From the NCBI GenBank assembly GCA_951640165.1, contig OX621258.1, positions 5,975,501-6,039,500 of the forward strand: a stretch of 64,000 bases of DNA, written 5' to 3'. Every line of letters starts with the position of its first letter. The stretch's first letter is position 1. A model generated the notes under the pieces. The model made no database searches, had not been told where the DNA came from, and saw only the letters and a list, made by a program, of their open reading frames with translations. Shown here piece after piece: positions 21,425-32,916 of this stretch. This DNA comes from Pseudoips prasinana. Taxonomy: Eukaryota > Arthropoda > Insecta > Lepidoptera > Nolidae. The position numbers and the translations under genes were made by a program.

Positions 21425-21510
21425 AATGAATAATAATATTAGGAAACATTTTTTTTAAATAGAATCCGTAGGTACTCGCTTGAAAAATTACCCTATTTCA
21501 GCTAGTAGTA

Positions 21511-21645
21511 CAGACGCCAGCACATCCAGCTACCCCAATCTGTCAAATTTATATTATAGGTTTTCAACTTTATCACATTAGCATAAGGTTTACTTTCAAT
21601 TGGGGAAATTTAACAGATTGGGGTAGCTTGATGTGCTGGCGATTG
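21511..21645. mobile_element. MITE-J copy 2
   Basis: CAGACGCCAGCACATCCAGC at left and the complement of CTTGATGTGCTGGCGATTG at right. TA flanks at 21509-21510 and 21646-21647. Confidence 0.8.
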
Positions 21646-21746
21646 TACATTTCTGCAGTGCTGATCTTCGGATGGGGCCAGTATGTACTGGTTCGTGAAA
21701 TGAGTAACACAAACGGGCAAAATAACATAATCATAACAGGAATCAT

Positions 21747-22018
21747 CGAGTCGGACTCGCGCGCAAAGGGTTCCGAACCATTATCTATAAAACGAGCAAA
21801 AAATTCACGTTTGTTATATGGGAGCCCCCTTAAATATTTATTTTATTTTGTTTTTAGTATTCGTTCTTATAACGGCAACAGAAATACATAATCTGTGAAA
21901 ATTTCAACCGTCTAACTATCACGGTTCATGAGATACAGCCTGGTGACAGACGGACAGACAGACAGCGAAGTCTTAGTAATAGGGTCCCGTTTTACCATTT
22001 GGGTACGGAACCCTTAGA
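21747..22018 (-). repeat. Rep-K copy, inverted
   Basis: GAGTCGGACTCGCGCGCAAA at left and GGTACGGAACCCTTAG at right. It is the reverse complement of the 20511 copy, about 0.9 kb away, so the pair could form a large inverted repeat. Confidence 0.6.
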
Positions 22019-22051
22019 AACGGGGGTAGTATCAATTTAGATTGCCACCAG

Positions 22052-22283
22052 GGACTCTACCGGCTAAGTCGCCGAACATCAATTTCTTAAATGGCGTTCA
22101 AATAAATAAAGGTTAAAAATGACTTAATTAATCGTTAAATCGGCTTCCATGAGCACATGTGACGTCATAAGTGGTCCAAAATCGATTGAAGCCGATTTAA
22201 CGATTATTTAAGTCATTTTTAACCTTTATTTATTTGAACGCCATTTAAGAAATCGATGTTCGGCGACTTAGCCAGTAGAGCCC
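22052..22283. mobile_element. MITE-G copy 3
   Basis: GGACTCTACCGGCTAAGTCG at left with the matching right arm. CAG flanks at 22049-22051 and 22284-22286. Confidence 0.75.
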
Positions 22284-22667
22284 CAGCCAGTCCTTATACA
22301 CGAACCGATCTGTACAGTACATTCGCTAAATGAGAATGCCAAAACATAACCTTGCGCTGACACTGACCCTAGTTAACCCGCGCAATGTGTTTCAATAAAC
22401 GACGCACCTTCATTGATTGTGTGATTTATAACAATCTGCGGGGTACATTTGATATTCTTGATGTTATGTTGAAGAAAATATTAAGACTTTTTGTTTTAAG
22501 GGTACGCTCGCAATCTATTTCTTTAATAACCTAACAGTTTTTTGCTCTAGAGGGGAGTGGAACTATTCATTTCCTAACTCCTCCTTTTTCTTTCTGATTA
22601 AACTCGTTGCGGGATCCAAGACAGTTAAAGCGAATTCCCGGGACATGCCTGAGCCTCACCGCTCAGT

Positions 22668-22990
22668 GTCATTTCTTTTTTTTTTTTTTTTTAATATCTG
22701 AGGTCGACAAACGAGCAAGTGGGTCACCTGATGGTAAGTGATCACCGCCGCCCATGGACACTCGCAACACCAGAGGAGTCGCGGGTGCGTTGCCGGCCTT
22801 TAAGAGTCAGCAAACAAGTGTTGCTGACCCTTCCCCCCACCCCGATGAGCTCTGGCGACCTTACTCACACTCAGAAACACAACATTAAATTATTAATGTT
22901 ATTATTAAGGAATGTCTTCTGTAAGGTGGAGGTACTTCCCCAGTCGGGCTGCTCTTCAAGCGAATGAACGCTATGCCCTACCTCTCTTAT
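22668..22990 (-). repeat. Rep-F, longest copy
   Basis: Poly-T run at 22674-22692, then GGGTCACCTGATGGTAAGTG, GCGGGTGCGTTGCCGGCC, CCCCACCCCGATGAGCTCTG and CTTCCCCAGTCGGGCTGCTC. Probably the antisense of an A-tailed LINE end. No protein is read. Confidence 0.6.
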
Positions 22991-23074
22991 GTATTGTGTG
23001 CCACTGTTGATCCTGGCTTACAGGACTTACAGTGGAGGGTAAGAGGGAGGGTCTAGTGCTGAAAAAAAAACCTA

Positions 23075-23220
23075 ACTGTTAGAAAACCCCCGACTCAAAC
23101 TGTAATTGCAGAATTTTGGAAAAGAGCTGCTACTTATACTGCTGGACCGTTATTAACTAAACATAGCTAAGAACCAGCGCAAGGAAAATGGCTTTAAATT
23201 AAGAAAAAACCGCATCGAAA
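23075..23220 (+). repeat. Rep-U copy, 3' part missing
   Basis: TAGAAAACCCCCGACTCAAA, then GGAAAAGAGCTGCTACTTAT and AACCGCATCGAAATC, in the 8392 order. Confidence 0.5.
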
Positions 23221-23279
23221 TCTCAAAGTCGGTTCCAAATAATAGAGAAATCGTGTAACATACAACAAAACTTCAAAAG

Positions 23280-23316
23280 AAAGAGATTCGACTGTATGTT
23301 ACAGTCGAATCTCTTT
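23280..23316. repeat. Perfect 17-bp-arm hairpin
   Basis: AAAGAGATTCGACTGTA is followed after a TGT loop by its exact complement. Too short for a transposon by itself; role unknown. Confidence 0.6.
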
Positions 23317-23644
23317 ATTTTGTAGTCGAATAAAGATCTTACTGAATACAATAATCTTTTTAGAGTTTTTATTCAATATAAGTCTTGCAAAAAACGAAAT
23401 GAACGATCGAGTTTGAGCTTTCGAAGTCTCAACGGGTATGCGGCGATATGATTGGTTGCTGACGTGATGACGTGATATTTTTGCCAATAACAATGCCTCG
23501 TTCCAATCGCAAACTCGAACCACCCGAAAGCAGAAAGACGAACAAGTATTTCTTAACGAATTAATTAACCAGAAACGGCTTTGTGGTTTCTTTATATGCC
23601 GTGGAAGTGGGTGCATACCAACAAAATCCCTCTACAATAGTACA

Positions 23645-23915
23645 ATCTTTTTTTTTTTTTTTTTTATCTTTATATGGGGACAATGTCACACAGATCATCC
23701 TAGCCCCAAACTAAGCAAAGCTTGTACTATGGGTGCCAGGTGACGATATACATACTTATATAGATAGATAAATACTTAAATACATAGAAAACATCCATGA
23801 CTCAGAAACAAATGTTCGTGCTCATCACACAAATATTTGCACTTACTGGGATTCGAACCCAGGACCACCAGCTTCGTAGGCAGGAGCACTACCAACTAGG
23901 CTACGGTGACCGTCA
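23645..23915 (-). mobile_element. S2 tRNA-derived SINE, antisense
   Basis: Starts with a T run (a poly-A tail on the minus strand), then CCCCAAACTAAGCAAAGC, and ends with the complement of the S2 head (CTAGGCTACGGTGACCGTCA). B-box complement GGGATTCGAACCCAGG. Confidence 0.8.
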
Positions 23916-24179
23916 ATAAATATATAATCTAATAAAGGACTTAGGATTATCAAGGACTTCTGAAAGTTCTCAATGAGAACGAGTATCCAAATCGACATTA
24001 TTAGGATCATACCAAATTTGGCTAGGAAGAGTAGGGAACACTGAGAGACAGAGAAGGTGAGCTTTGATGCATCACAGAGGTCTCCCTTAAACCTACTTCT
24101 GAGTCGCAAGTCTGAGACCCTGTCGAGTATTCCCTCCTCTACCACGCAATGGAGCCGGTTTCCGCAAAAAGCCAATTAG

Positions 24180-24838
24180 TGAATGCTGAGAATTAGGTCT
24201 TATCTTAGGATTATATTCATGTACCTAAATAATATTTTGTTACCGTGTTTGCTATTACAGAAACGTTAATTTTATGGTAAGTCTAGAAAGCCGGGCCCTA
24301 GGTCAAATGTAATTTGTATTTTAAGTGTTTCTATATCCATAAAATTGTATGAATTAACCATTACTAACTTTGCAAACTTGTACCAATAAAAATAAGTATT
24401 TTCTCTTTTATTAGTTAACTATTTTAATAAAAATAATTCACGTACTAATAAACGAAGTATTATATGTTCAACATTAATTTACCATTTACCATTTAACGAC
24501 CCGAAACGATAAAAATAACTCAGCACTCAAGTAGCAATGTGTCAATTTTCGCGCCTTTTTGTCACGCCATTTTGTTTACAATAAAACGTAATTGTTACGA
24601 ACGTGTCACGCTACTGGCATATTAGTAAAAGCTACATAATAGAGTACAGAGTAGGGTTACATTGCCTGCAATATAGGTCTCTTTTTAAATGCTTGCATAA
24701 ATTATGAACGGGTATTATCGCAAGTTGATCAAAATGGTAAGAAAATAAAAATACTCTATTAAGTATTCTATTACGATGGACTGCGCACCCTACCTACCTT
24801 CCTTGTAGTCAGCGGTAGCGTGTTCAGTTTTCGGTAGT
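24180..24838. other. No recognisable gene
   Basis: AT-rich; no ORF or repeat recognised. Confidence 0.5.
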
Positions 24839-24839
24839 G

Positions 24840-25040
24840 TGCTGTGAAAAGTTCTCAGTATCAGCCCGAAGCCTGGAAGTTGGCGGTATAACATCCCGTG
24901 TCTCAGAGAGCATGTAAAGACGGCTTGATGTCCTATCAGATCATGAGTGTAAGGGAATAGAAAGTGCATCTGTATGTGTGCAGACACTTGTGCACTATAA
25001 GATATCTCCTGCAAGTGGATAGGGCCCATTTAGACAAGCC
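24840..25040 (+). repeat. S4 SINE fragment, diverged
   Basis: CAGTATCAGCCCGAAGCCTG, AGTTGGCGGTATAACA, then GAGAGCATGTAAAG and TTGTGCACTATAAGATAT, in S4 order. Confidence 0.55.
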
Positions 25041-25054
25041 ACCATGTAAGATCC

Positions 25055-26340
25055 ATTTACATGTACCTACAATATTCGTAAATAAAGACTCATTCAATCA
25101 TTCCCGCTAGTGATAAGTATTCACCTAAAATTGGCGAACTAAAAATTTTATAATACGGTGATATTTGAACTCGTACGTTACATTTGTTATTTTATTTGTT
25201 ATATATTCAATAATATTACCATTACAAATATTAGCTATGAAAATAATCTACACTCTACATACATATTACTAATGACAAAAAATAGCTTAGTATTTTCTCA
25301 CAATGTTCCACAGATGCTGCAATATATCGATATTACTAAACATAATATTATGTAGTTTACTGTCATTTTCCTCTCCATGATAAAACCAGTTATAGAGATT
25401 ATCATACGTTTCATAAAAATGAAAGAGGAAGTGAATAAAAAATACCTCTTTCCTAAAACCATTAACTTCTAACGCATATAAATTATTTATAAGGGAGATA
25501 TAGGAAAAATAAATTCGCTTACTTGTGTATAACCTGGAGCATAAATGCTATTAAATATCCGTTGACGAGGCCATAGGTTTGGTTTTATGGTGAAGAGTTG
25601 AAAACCAACCTGTCGGTGGGTTGTCGTTGCCCGGCTTAATATTTCACCAATTTTAATGAAATTTACAATGGACGGTAAGAGATTGTGGTTGTTTAAATAC
25701 AAAACCTGCTATACAAAGTAGTACCTACTTCGACTTTTTTGTTTACAATAAGACGAAGACAAAGTGAAGACCTGTAATTGGCTGTGTGTTGCTTATGATA
25801 AGTATATTTTTATGTTGTTGTTGCTGTTGGTTTTCCAAATAAATAAACACTAATAACTTTTAGGGTTTCTCGTTTTCTTCTTTAGCTTATTAGCTATAAT
25901 TTTACGCCTATTTAGCAACATATTTTTTATCATACGTACACTATCTGCATCTATAATAATTATAATTTCATACATGCATAAACAAGTTACACATATTGCC
26001 TAAATTTATTAAAATAGTGTGAATAATTTATCTCCCACTTTGTCACGCGCTTGACATACCAGTATTAAAATTCATTCGTCACGCTCCTTGCTTATTAGCG
26101 AGAAGTATCTAATTAAACCTTTGTACGATGGCTTTAATTGACCGAGATGTGATTGACGGGTGTCAAGGTACGCTACCAAGGTCCCTATAGGTCTATTTAA
26201 AAGACTGAAAGGGAGAAGAGCAGAAAGAAATATTGAAATTATATGAGAAAATTGCTTCATACATATTTAAAAAGTAATGTCATTAGTATGGTTGCAAGAT
26301 TTGTACATGATGCTTCCTTATCTCACCTCACTCATACCCA
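25055..26340. other. No recognisable gene
   Basis: 1.3 kb of AT-rich sequence. Short open frames (for example 25158-25355) are hydrophobic and low in complexity, with no motif. Confidence 0.5.
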
Positions 26341-26440
26341 GATGCTCTCGCCGGGCCGTAAGTGATCGGCAAGGTTAAGCAACTAGGCTTGGATGGGTGA
26401 CCGCCAAAGGGGTCTAATTTCTAAGCACATCCGTGATATT
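26341..26440 (+). repeat. 5S rRNA-derived sequence (5S-type SINE or pseudogene)
   Basis: AGTGATCGGCAAGGTTAAGC and CTTGGATGGGTGACCGCC match the 3' two thirds of eukaryotic 5S rRNA, including the A-box-like GGTTAAGCAAC and the C-box GGATGGGTGACC of its internal promoter. The normal 5S 3' end is replaced by CTAATTTCTAAGCACATCCG. That favours a 5S-derived SINE over a true 5S gene. Confidence 0.65.
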
Positions 26441-26488
26441 GTTCTTATCTTATATCGACTTCTTTCTTAAGGAATAGCAATACAAACA

Positions 26489-26790
26489 AACAAGCGGGGT
26501 CACCATCAGGTAAGTGATCGACGCCGTCCATTCACACTCGCAAGACCAGAGGGGCCAAGTACCGGCCTTTTAGTAAGGTCCGCTTCTTTCTTCTTTCTCC
26601 CACTTTGTTTGTGGTGAGCGCAGATATGCTGTATCCTTAGTAAAATGCTGTAGTAGCGATTATGTGAGGCTCTAATAATTGGATTTGAGCCATACAAAAC
26701 CGTTCAAGACCGAGAAAGGAGAAGGCTCGCTTCTTGAAAGTTGCCATGTCATGCATACACAATACAAGTTACGTAACAAAATCCGCATAA
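26489..26790 (-). repeat. Rep-F copy, diverged
   Basis: GCGGGGTCACCATCAGGTAA, GTGATCGACGCCGTCCATTC and CACTCGCAAGACCAGAGG recapitulate Rep-F. The rest is unclear. Confidence 0.5.
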
Positions 26791-27023
26791 TCATATTCTC
26801 TGAAACAAATAACCTGATACTCATTGTAGTTCAATCCCCTTGATAGAAAAAGATGGTAATTCTTTGAATTATTCATGGGGTATTGATGTGAGACTAATTT
26901 GAATAAGAGGCCATCTTTCATTATCATCAATGTGATCTGTGTAGCGGAATTCTATGTTAAGTTAAAATTTTTAAGGGTTTCTTTAGATTCGTAATTTTAT
27001 CTTTCTATCTTGAGTGGAGAGCG

Positions 27024-27288
27024 ATTAATGTCCTCCTATCCGAATTTTAGCTACGGTAGCCAGTCTCAATAGGGAGTAGCCAGTAGTAGATGCGCGGGAC
27101 ATATTATAGTGCAAAAGTGTGTGCACAAACACAGGAGCACTTGCTATGCCATCACTCTCATGATCCGATGTGACACCTAGCGATACGTTCAGAAAGAGGT
27201 CAATTACAGGACCGACGGCTTTACGTGCTCTCCGAGGCACAGGGCTATAATACCGCCAACTCCCAGACTTCGGGCTGATACTGCGAAA
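27024..27288 (-). mobile_element. S4 SINE, headless
   Basis: TAATGTCCTCCTATCCGAAT at left (the 3' end) through CGGCTTTACGTGCTCTCCGA to CAACTCCCAGACTTCGGGCT. The tRNA-like head is missing. Confidence 0.65.
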
Positions 27289-27289
27289 T

Positions 27290-27702
27290 TCCGGTAGCGC
27301 CCGCAGGCCTCTGAATTGGATTACCGTCTCTTATCTCATAAGTACAGCTAAGACCAAAATCTGTACCTCTACCATGACTGCATATTGTTTACTTACTCGA
27401 TTGAGTTACCACTAGGGGCGGCACTAGTTAATGTACTGTAAAAAACTGCAAGGATCATCGAGCAAGAAAACTACAAGAACTCGTGGTAGCCTTAATCCTT
27501 AACCTCTCCAATCGTTAACTTTTTATCTACTTCAATATAAACTTATCCACTTGTACTATTTTAATGCTGCGGATATCTGTAATCGTCAAAACACATGAAA
27601 TATATATTTAAATGACTTACTATCATTAATATCTCATGTATATAATATTTATGTTTCTTAATAAATAAAATAAATAAGACTATTACAGCCTATTTTATTT
27701 TA
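27290..27702. other. No recognisable gene
   Basis: Nothing identified. AT-rich with short A/T runs that form the target of the next element. Confidence 0.45.
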
Positions 27703-27714
27703 TTTATTAAGGAA

Positions 27715-27822
27715 TCATCATCATCATCATCATCATATCAGCCGAAAGACGTCCACTGCTGGACAAAGGCCTCCCCCAAAGATCTCCACAATTGCCGGTC
27801 TTGTGCTATTCGCATCCAGCAG
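27715..27822 (-). mobile_element. RTE-a LINE tail with perfect 12-bp duplication
   Basis: 108 bp: a TCATCATCATCATC tail, TATCAGCCGAAAGACGTCCA, ending at CGCATCCAGCAG. TTTATTAAGGAA occurs at 27703-27714 and 27823-27834. A textbook short 5'-truncated LINE insertion, and young because the duplication is exact. Confidence 0.9.
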
Positions 27823-28265
27823 TTTATTAAGGAATATAAACATTATATTCCGTAATAAACATAAATATACATATACCTAGTACGTATTCAAAAGGTCGCA
27901 AAATGTCGCGCTATTACTGTTCCAGCTCTGGCATTTCGATAGCAGTACACTTATTTCCTTTAATCACATTTAAATCTAAGATGTACTATTTCAAATATAT
28001 AGATGAGATAATAAAAGACTCATACCCTATATTTATTCATGCCCTGCGTAGTTTGCAGAACAGCTCTATCATGGAGCTGGTTTCTTTGACCAGCTTTGCA
28101 TTTTAGTCGATCTGTACCCATACCTGCAACAAAAAAAACGTCAACCCTTAGTTTGCAACATTTTTAATCTTAACCCAGAGATTACCGAAAAAATGCATTC
28201 AGCTTTAGATATAGTCTGCCATCCCTTTTGAGTGTAGACACGTAACCTGCTTGGTACTCTAGTAA

Positions 28266-28500
28266 CAAGCAATTTAAATTTCAATACATAATTTTAAAAA
28301 CTTCAACTAAACATAATCTCCTTGACAATAACTTCATACAACCTAGCTAAATGTCACTACCATAATAAAATAAATTGTATAAATGTTTTAACATTCCGTG
28401 TACCTAAATATCTGTAATAAGTAACTAGAAATAATAAATGTATTACTACAAACATGTTCTGACTATTTACAAGCGCTTTTTAAAAGTCTACGTGAAAAAA
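28266..28500 (+). repeat. Rep-R copy 1
   Basis: The region including ACATTCCGTGTACCTAAATA and GAAATAATAAATGTATTACT up to GTCTACGTG matches the reverse complement of 37410-37610. Short relatives lie at 41200 and 52775. Confidence 0.6.
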
Positions 28501-28526
28501 AAAATCGGCTTACAAGCTTATAATGG

Positions 28527-29030
28527 GCGACAACGTATCCTCATAGTGAAGTCGTTCTATTTAACATAACACAGACATAGCGAGCGACAAACAATCCTCA
28601 TATTGAGTCTATCTAACATAACACAGACATAACGGACAACATGAGTTCTGCTGTAGATATAGTCTACTGTCGTTTATAAAGAAGGTACTTTAGTTACAAG
28701 CGGGTTCCGTGTATATAGCGAGCGACAAACAATCCTCATATTGAGTCTATTTAACATAACACAGACATATCGGACAGCATGAGTTCTGCTGTAGGTATAG
28801 TCTACTGTCGTTTATAAAGAAGGTACTTACAAGCGGGTTCCGTGTTTATAGCGAGCGACAAAGTATCCTCATAGTGAGTCTATTTAACATAGCACAGACA
28901 TAACGGACAACACGAGCTCTGCTGTAGTTATAGTCTGCTCTGCTGTATATTGTAGGTACTCTATTAACAAGCAGTTTACGTGTTTATAAGGAGCGACACC
29001 GTATCTTCATAGTGAGTTCACTTTATCAAG
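28527..29030. repeat. Minisatellite, ~133-140-bp units
   Basis: GCGAGCGACAAACAATCCTC-type starts recur at about 28580, 28718, 28851 and 28991, with a partial unit from 28527. Each unit contains ACATAACACAGACATA, GAGTTCTGCTGTAG and GTTTATAAAGAAGGTACTT. The last unit is the most diverged. No open frame is shared between units. Confidence 0.8.
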
Positions 29031-29040
29031 TCGTCAATAC

Positions 29041-29604
29041 GACTGTATTGTACATAGTTTACTTATTATGGTACGCGACACGGGTAACGCTAGACGGGCT
29101 ATTGGGAAGATCATCATCATTGGTCTTCATCTTTATCTAGCAATCACAACATGTCTCAAGAATTCGATTCTCAATTCGGCTGATGTGGTGATGAAGACAT
29201 TTCCTTTTTTTCGCAATGGAATGCTTGAATTGAATGAAGTGGTCCAAAACCAAAATGTCGCTTTTATGATGTTTTAATCTATAATTAGAAGTAAAAAACG
29301 TCAATAATTATTAAATTAAATGGTGTCTGTTTAAATATTCCCCATGTAGCGTGTTAACCGATGATTTATCATGATATATCACGCTCATTTATCTTAAAAG
29401 CGGGACAAATCGATGTCACGGGGTGTTTCACCCCCACGACGGCATGTGTAGGTGACAAAAAAAGTCTTAAAATGAAGAATATTAACCTACTAATAACATT
29501 TTATAATAAAATACTTACTAAACCTAAGTTGTTTCAATATTATTATAAGTAAAGGGATACTTAGAAACCTTACTTATAAAAATATTGAGGCACTATTAAC
29601 CTTA
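29041..29604. other. No recognisable gene
   Basis: No domain or repeat recognised. Confidence 0.45.
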
Positions 29605-29770
29605 ATGAAGACATTTCACTGCTTAACGTGCCCTCTAGACACGCTCAGAAATTAAACACTTTGGTGGTCACCTATTTATGGACTGACCGCGAGCCCAGTT
29701 GCTTAATCTCCCCGATCACTCACAGACCGGTCTGAGTATTTTGCTATGAGCGCCTATCTATCCTTTTTTT
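29605..29770 (+). repeat. Rep-M copy
   Basis: CACGCTCAGAAATTAAACAC, GGTCACCTATTTATGGACTG and ACCGCGAGCCCAGTTGCTTA match 34385-34650 and 62836-63010. Confidence 0.5.
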
Positions 29771-29829
29771 ATAAGTAGGGGTAAGTGATTAAGAGGTGTC
29801 AATTCAATTTAAGTAATAATAATAATATG

Positions 29830-29960
29830 CAGAGTTAATTGTCAGTTTAATCAAGCCGGCATGTAATATGCACCGTCCTGACACCCGCAAAATATGCACA
29901 TGCAAGAAGGACAATATAAACATGCAAATTACATGCGCCGGTATGATATCCAACACGTGT
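29830..29960. repeat. Rep-S copy (partial palindromic element)
   Basis: AGTTAATTGTCAGTTTAATC and ATGCACATGCAAGAAGGACA correspond to the centre of the palindromic element at 55339-55490. Its own outer arms are different (CATGTAATATGC / GCAAATTACATG). Confidence 0.5.
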
Positions 29961-30202
29961 TTCATTAATCCACGGACCATTCTCAAGGGATGCTAATTCG
30001 TTGAATACGAGTCGCATTCGAGCACTCGACTCTAAAAAAACTAACTAACTAAACTCGAGTTAGCGTGCATATTCATTTTGTATTTCGAATATTATGGATT
30101 TGGCAAAGTATCGTCGGATTCGAGTACTTGAATTTGAGTAGTAAAAAACTACACCTTAGAGAACCACCCACATTAGAGAATATCTTAATACCTATATATG
30201 TA

Positions 30203-30335
30203 CAGACGCCAGCACATCCAGCTACCCCAATTTGTCAAATTTATTTATAGATTTCAACTTTATTACATAAGCATAAGGTTCACTTTCAATTGGGGAAATT
30301 TGACAGATTAGGGTAGCTGGATGTGCTGGCGTCTG
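30203..30335. mobile_element. MITE-J copy 3, cleanest
   Basis: CAGACGCCAGCACATCCAGC and its exact terminal complement, with 40-bp-plus arms, between TA at 30201-30202 and 30336-30337. Confidence 0.85.
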
Positions 30336-30392
30336 TACATTTTTGTCATGTTTACGAATAAACCTTGTATAGCTAGATATTTTTACATGGGA

Positions 30393-30550
30393 TCAGTCGG
30401 TAAATCGGCTTCGAAGTTGAAAATCGATTCCGGACCATTTATGATGCCACATGTGCTCATGGAAGCCGATTTACCGATTGATCAAGTCATTTTTAACCTT
30501 TATTTATTTGAACGCCGATCGCTATCTCGATGTTCAACGACTTACCTGGT
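30393..30550. repeat. MITE-G remnant
   Basis: AAATCGATTCCGGACCATTT, GTGCTCATGGAAGCCGATTT and AACCTTTATTTATTTGAACG are MITE-G internal and right-arm sequence. The left arm is lost. Confidence 0.55.
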
Positions 30551-30936
30551 AACCCCCTTGAGTTACGTTTGGGAAAACCTGTATTACAGGTCACCAGTGA
30601 AAAGTTAAAGGCTAACTGCAAACGTCATGTTAAAACAGCAAAATAACCCCATTTCAAAAACAAAACGATTTATTTAGTAATGTTTGTTTTATAAAATTTA
30701 ATCGTCTCCCCTGCTACGTCGCAGTCATAACACGAGTACCGTAAAATGTGAAAATAACCGTAGTTTATACAAACTTATGTAATAATGTAAACATTGAACT
30801 ACCCGCGTATATTGGACGGTGCTTAATTAAAATATTCCTAACAAGAGTTGTAAAGCACCGACGTTAAAATATTACACACAAAAGTTTAAGATAACATAAT
30901 ATATAATTATAAATTGTCCAATTTAAATTTTTTTTA

Positions 30937-31140
30937 AAGACAATTTCCGCACAGGGGAATCTAATCCCTGTGACGCGGAGTACTTTACAAACATATAATA
31001 GACGGACACAAATTACATCCAGACTCAGAACAACTATTTATGGGTCACACAATTAGTTGTCCGTGCCGCGGCGCGGGACTCGACCCCATGTAACGAAGCG
31101 GCGAGGCGACTGTCTTAGCCGCTGCACCACACGCGCTAAA
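30937..31140 (-). mobile_element. S5 tRNA-derived SINE
   Basis: The minus strand reads GTGTGGTGCAGCGGCTAAGA (A-box-like), GGGGTCGAGTCCCGCGCC (B-box-like), then TATTATATGTTTGTAAAGTA and GGGATTAGATTCCCCTGTGC. Relatives lie at 41432 and 48655. Confidence 0.65.
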
Positions 31141-31279
31141 TAATGGTAAATAATGGCATAAATGGTAGAATATATGAGACATTTGCTAGTAACACCTTAT
31201 TGTATCTTATAAAAAAACTGTTCTTTCTGTCTTTAAAATAGGTAGGTAAAATCAGTAAACGGGGAAGTTATACATATTA

Positions 31280-31421
31280 CTAGCTGTGCCCCGCGGTTTT
31301 ACCCGCATTAAACTGTATAAATTATAGCCTATGTGCTAAACCAAGGTGTCAGCTAACTCCATACCAAATTTTATTAAAATCGCTCCAGCCGTTTGGACGT
31401 GAAGAAGTGACAAACCTACAG
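31280..31421 (-). mobile_element. Hel-2 fragment (3' portion)
   Basis: CTAGCTGTGCCCCGCGGTTT at left. Hel-2 sequence continues to GAAGAAGTGACAAACCTACA and then stops, so its 5' end is missing. Confidence 0.65.
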
Positions 31422-31487
31422 GTTTTGGGATATGAAAAGTTAGTTAGTAAGTAGTGTGTAAGATACTTAGATTAAATTTAGTTATAA

Positions 31488-31799
31488 CTAGCTGTGCCCG
31501 CGACTTCGTTCGCGTGTTAATTAGTTTATTTTGATTGTTTTTGTTTTTTTCTAAAATAAAAGTAGCCTAAGTTACTCCTTATTACATCAGCTACCTGCAA
31601 ATAAAAGTCCCGTCAAAATCGGTGCAGCCATTTCAGAGATTAGCTGGAACAAACAGACAGTCAGACAGACAAAAATTGTAAAAAGAATATTTTGGTGTAG
31701 GTACCGTATATATATTCATATTTATGTAGAAAAAAACGGTTATTTCAATATTACAAACAGACACTGCAATTTTATTTATTTGTATGTAGTATGTATAGA
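31488..31799 (-). mobile_element. Lep1-like Helitron, complete
   Basis: CTAGCTGTGCCCGCGACTTC to TATTTGTATGTAGTATGTATAGA, flanked by A and T. A degraded S1 3' end lies just beyond, at 31880-31965. Confidence 0.75.
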
Positions 31800-32045
31800 T
31801 AAAGTAAATCTGTTGGTAAATGAGCGAATCGCCTACAAACTGCGTTAGCCGTTTGGCGATACATTCATGTAAATACCCTTCTAAAAAAAGTTATGCGGTT
31901 TCCATAGTAAAAGCTCTGCTTAGTTTGAGATCTGATGGCTGTGTGAATCATGCCGCAAGATATTACTACTGGTGATTACTCTGGTGGAGATGGATAAAAG
32001 GGTTGGGTTTTACAGATGTTATGTGTAATTATTGCGATACGTTAA

Positions 32046-32145
32046 TACGGGCCGTGTGGTGTCCGGCCTAGAAACAATAACAGGGCCACCCCATATCATC
32101 CCGTGGGTGTCTTAAGGCGACTAAGGGATAAATAAAATAATGCTT
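32046..32145 (+). repeat. Short repeat of SR-like type
   Basis: GGGCCGTGTGGTGTCCGGCC, CCACCCCATATCATCCCGTG and GCGACTAAGGGATAAATAAA resemble another lepidopteran repeat with an SR-like start. Confidence 0.4.
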
Positions 32146-32199
32146 CCACAAGTATGTCAAGCAAATGGTGACAGACTATGGCAGTGTGAAATTGGACGT

Positions 32200-32660
32200 A
32201 ACTCAAACCAATGAGTCGAGTAAATGATTGGTTAGGTCCGAATGAATGTGTAAAATATTAAAAATAATGTAATATACTCGCCGGGATTTCACATAAAACT
32301 ATAACCGGACCGGACTCGAATAAAGTTCACAGTTGGACCAGGCCAGTTCGTTTGACAGCTGATGCGTCGACAGAAATCAGTTGTTCAGGGTTTATTTCTA
32401 TTTAAAATCTATCACATTCAGTTATTTGACTTGTAATTTGGATTAATAATAGTATTATTTTATAATTAATTACGTTAAAACATTTATATATAAGTAAATT
32501 ATTAATTCTAATTCACGAGCACTATTTTTGACAACCGATCGGCAGTGTTGCCAATTCCGATTCACCAGGTAGTCGGGCAGCAGCGCCACCTGTGTGCTAC
32601 CACCGACACTGCGTGAGCCAACTCGCATACCAAGCGCAGAGACATCGTAAAGCATTCGAA
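32200..32660. other. No recognisable gene
   Basis: Nothing identified. A short RTE-a/SR tail (GTCCAGTAGTGGACG then GATGATGTGATGA) follows at about 32675-32735. Confidence 0.45.
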
Positions 32661-32916
32661 GTGGCAACTTTATGGAACCCTTTGGGGGAGGTCAAGTCCA
32701 GTAGTGGACGATTTCAGGCTGATGATGTGATGAGAATACGCAAAGAGGCAGGTTGCTCGTCGGATTGAGGATCGGATGGGCCATTTTATTACTATTATGT
32801 AGTTAGTAAGTTAGATTTATGAGACTCATCATGGCATCGGTTGAAACCTTAGTGGTTTTTTGGATGCTATTAAGATAGTGATTATAATGTATATTCTTTG
32901 TAAATAATAAATTAAT

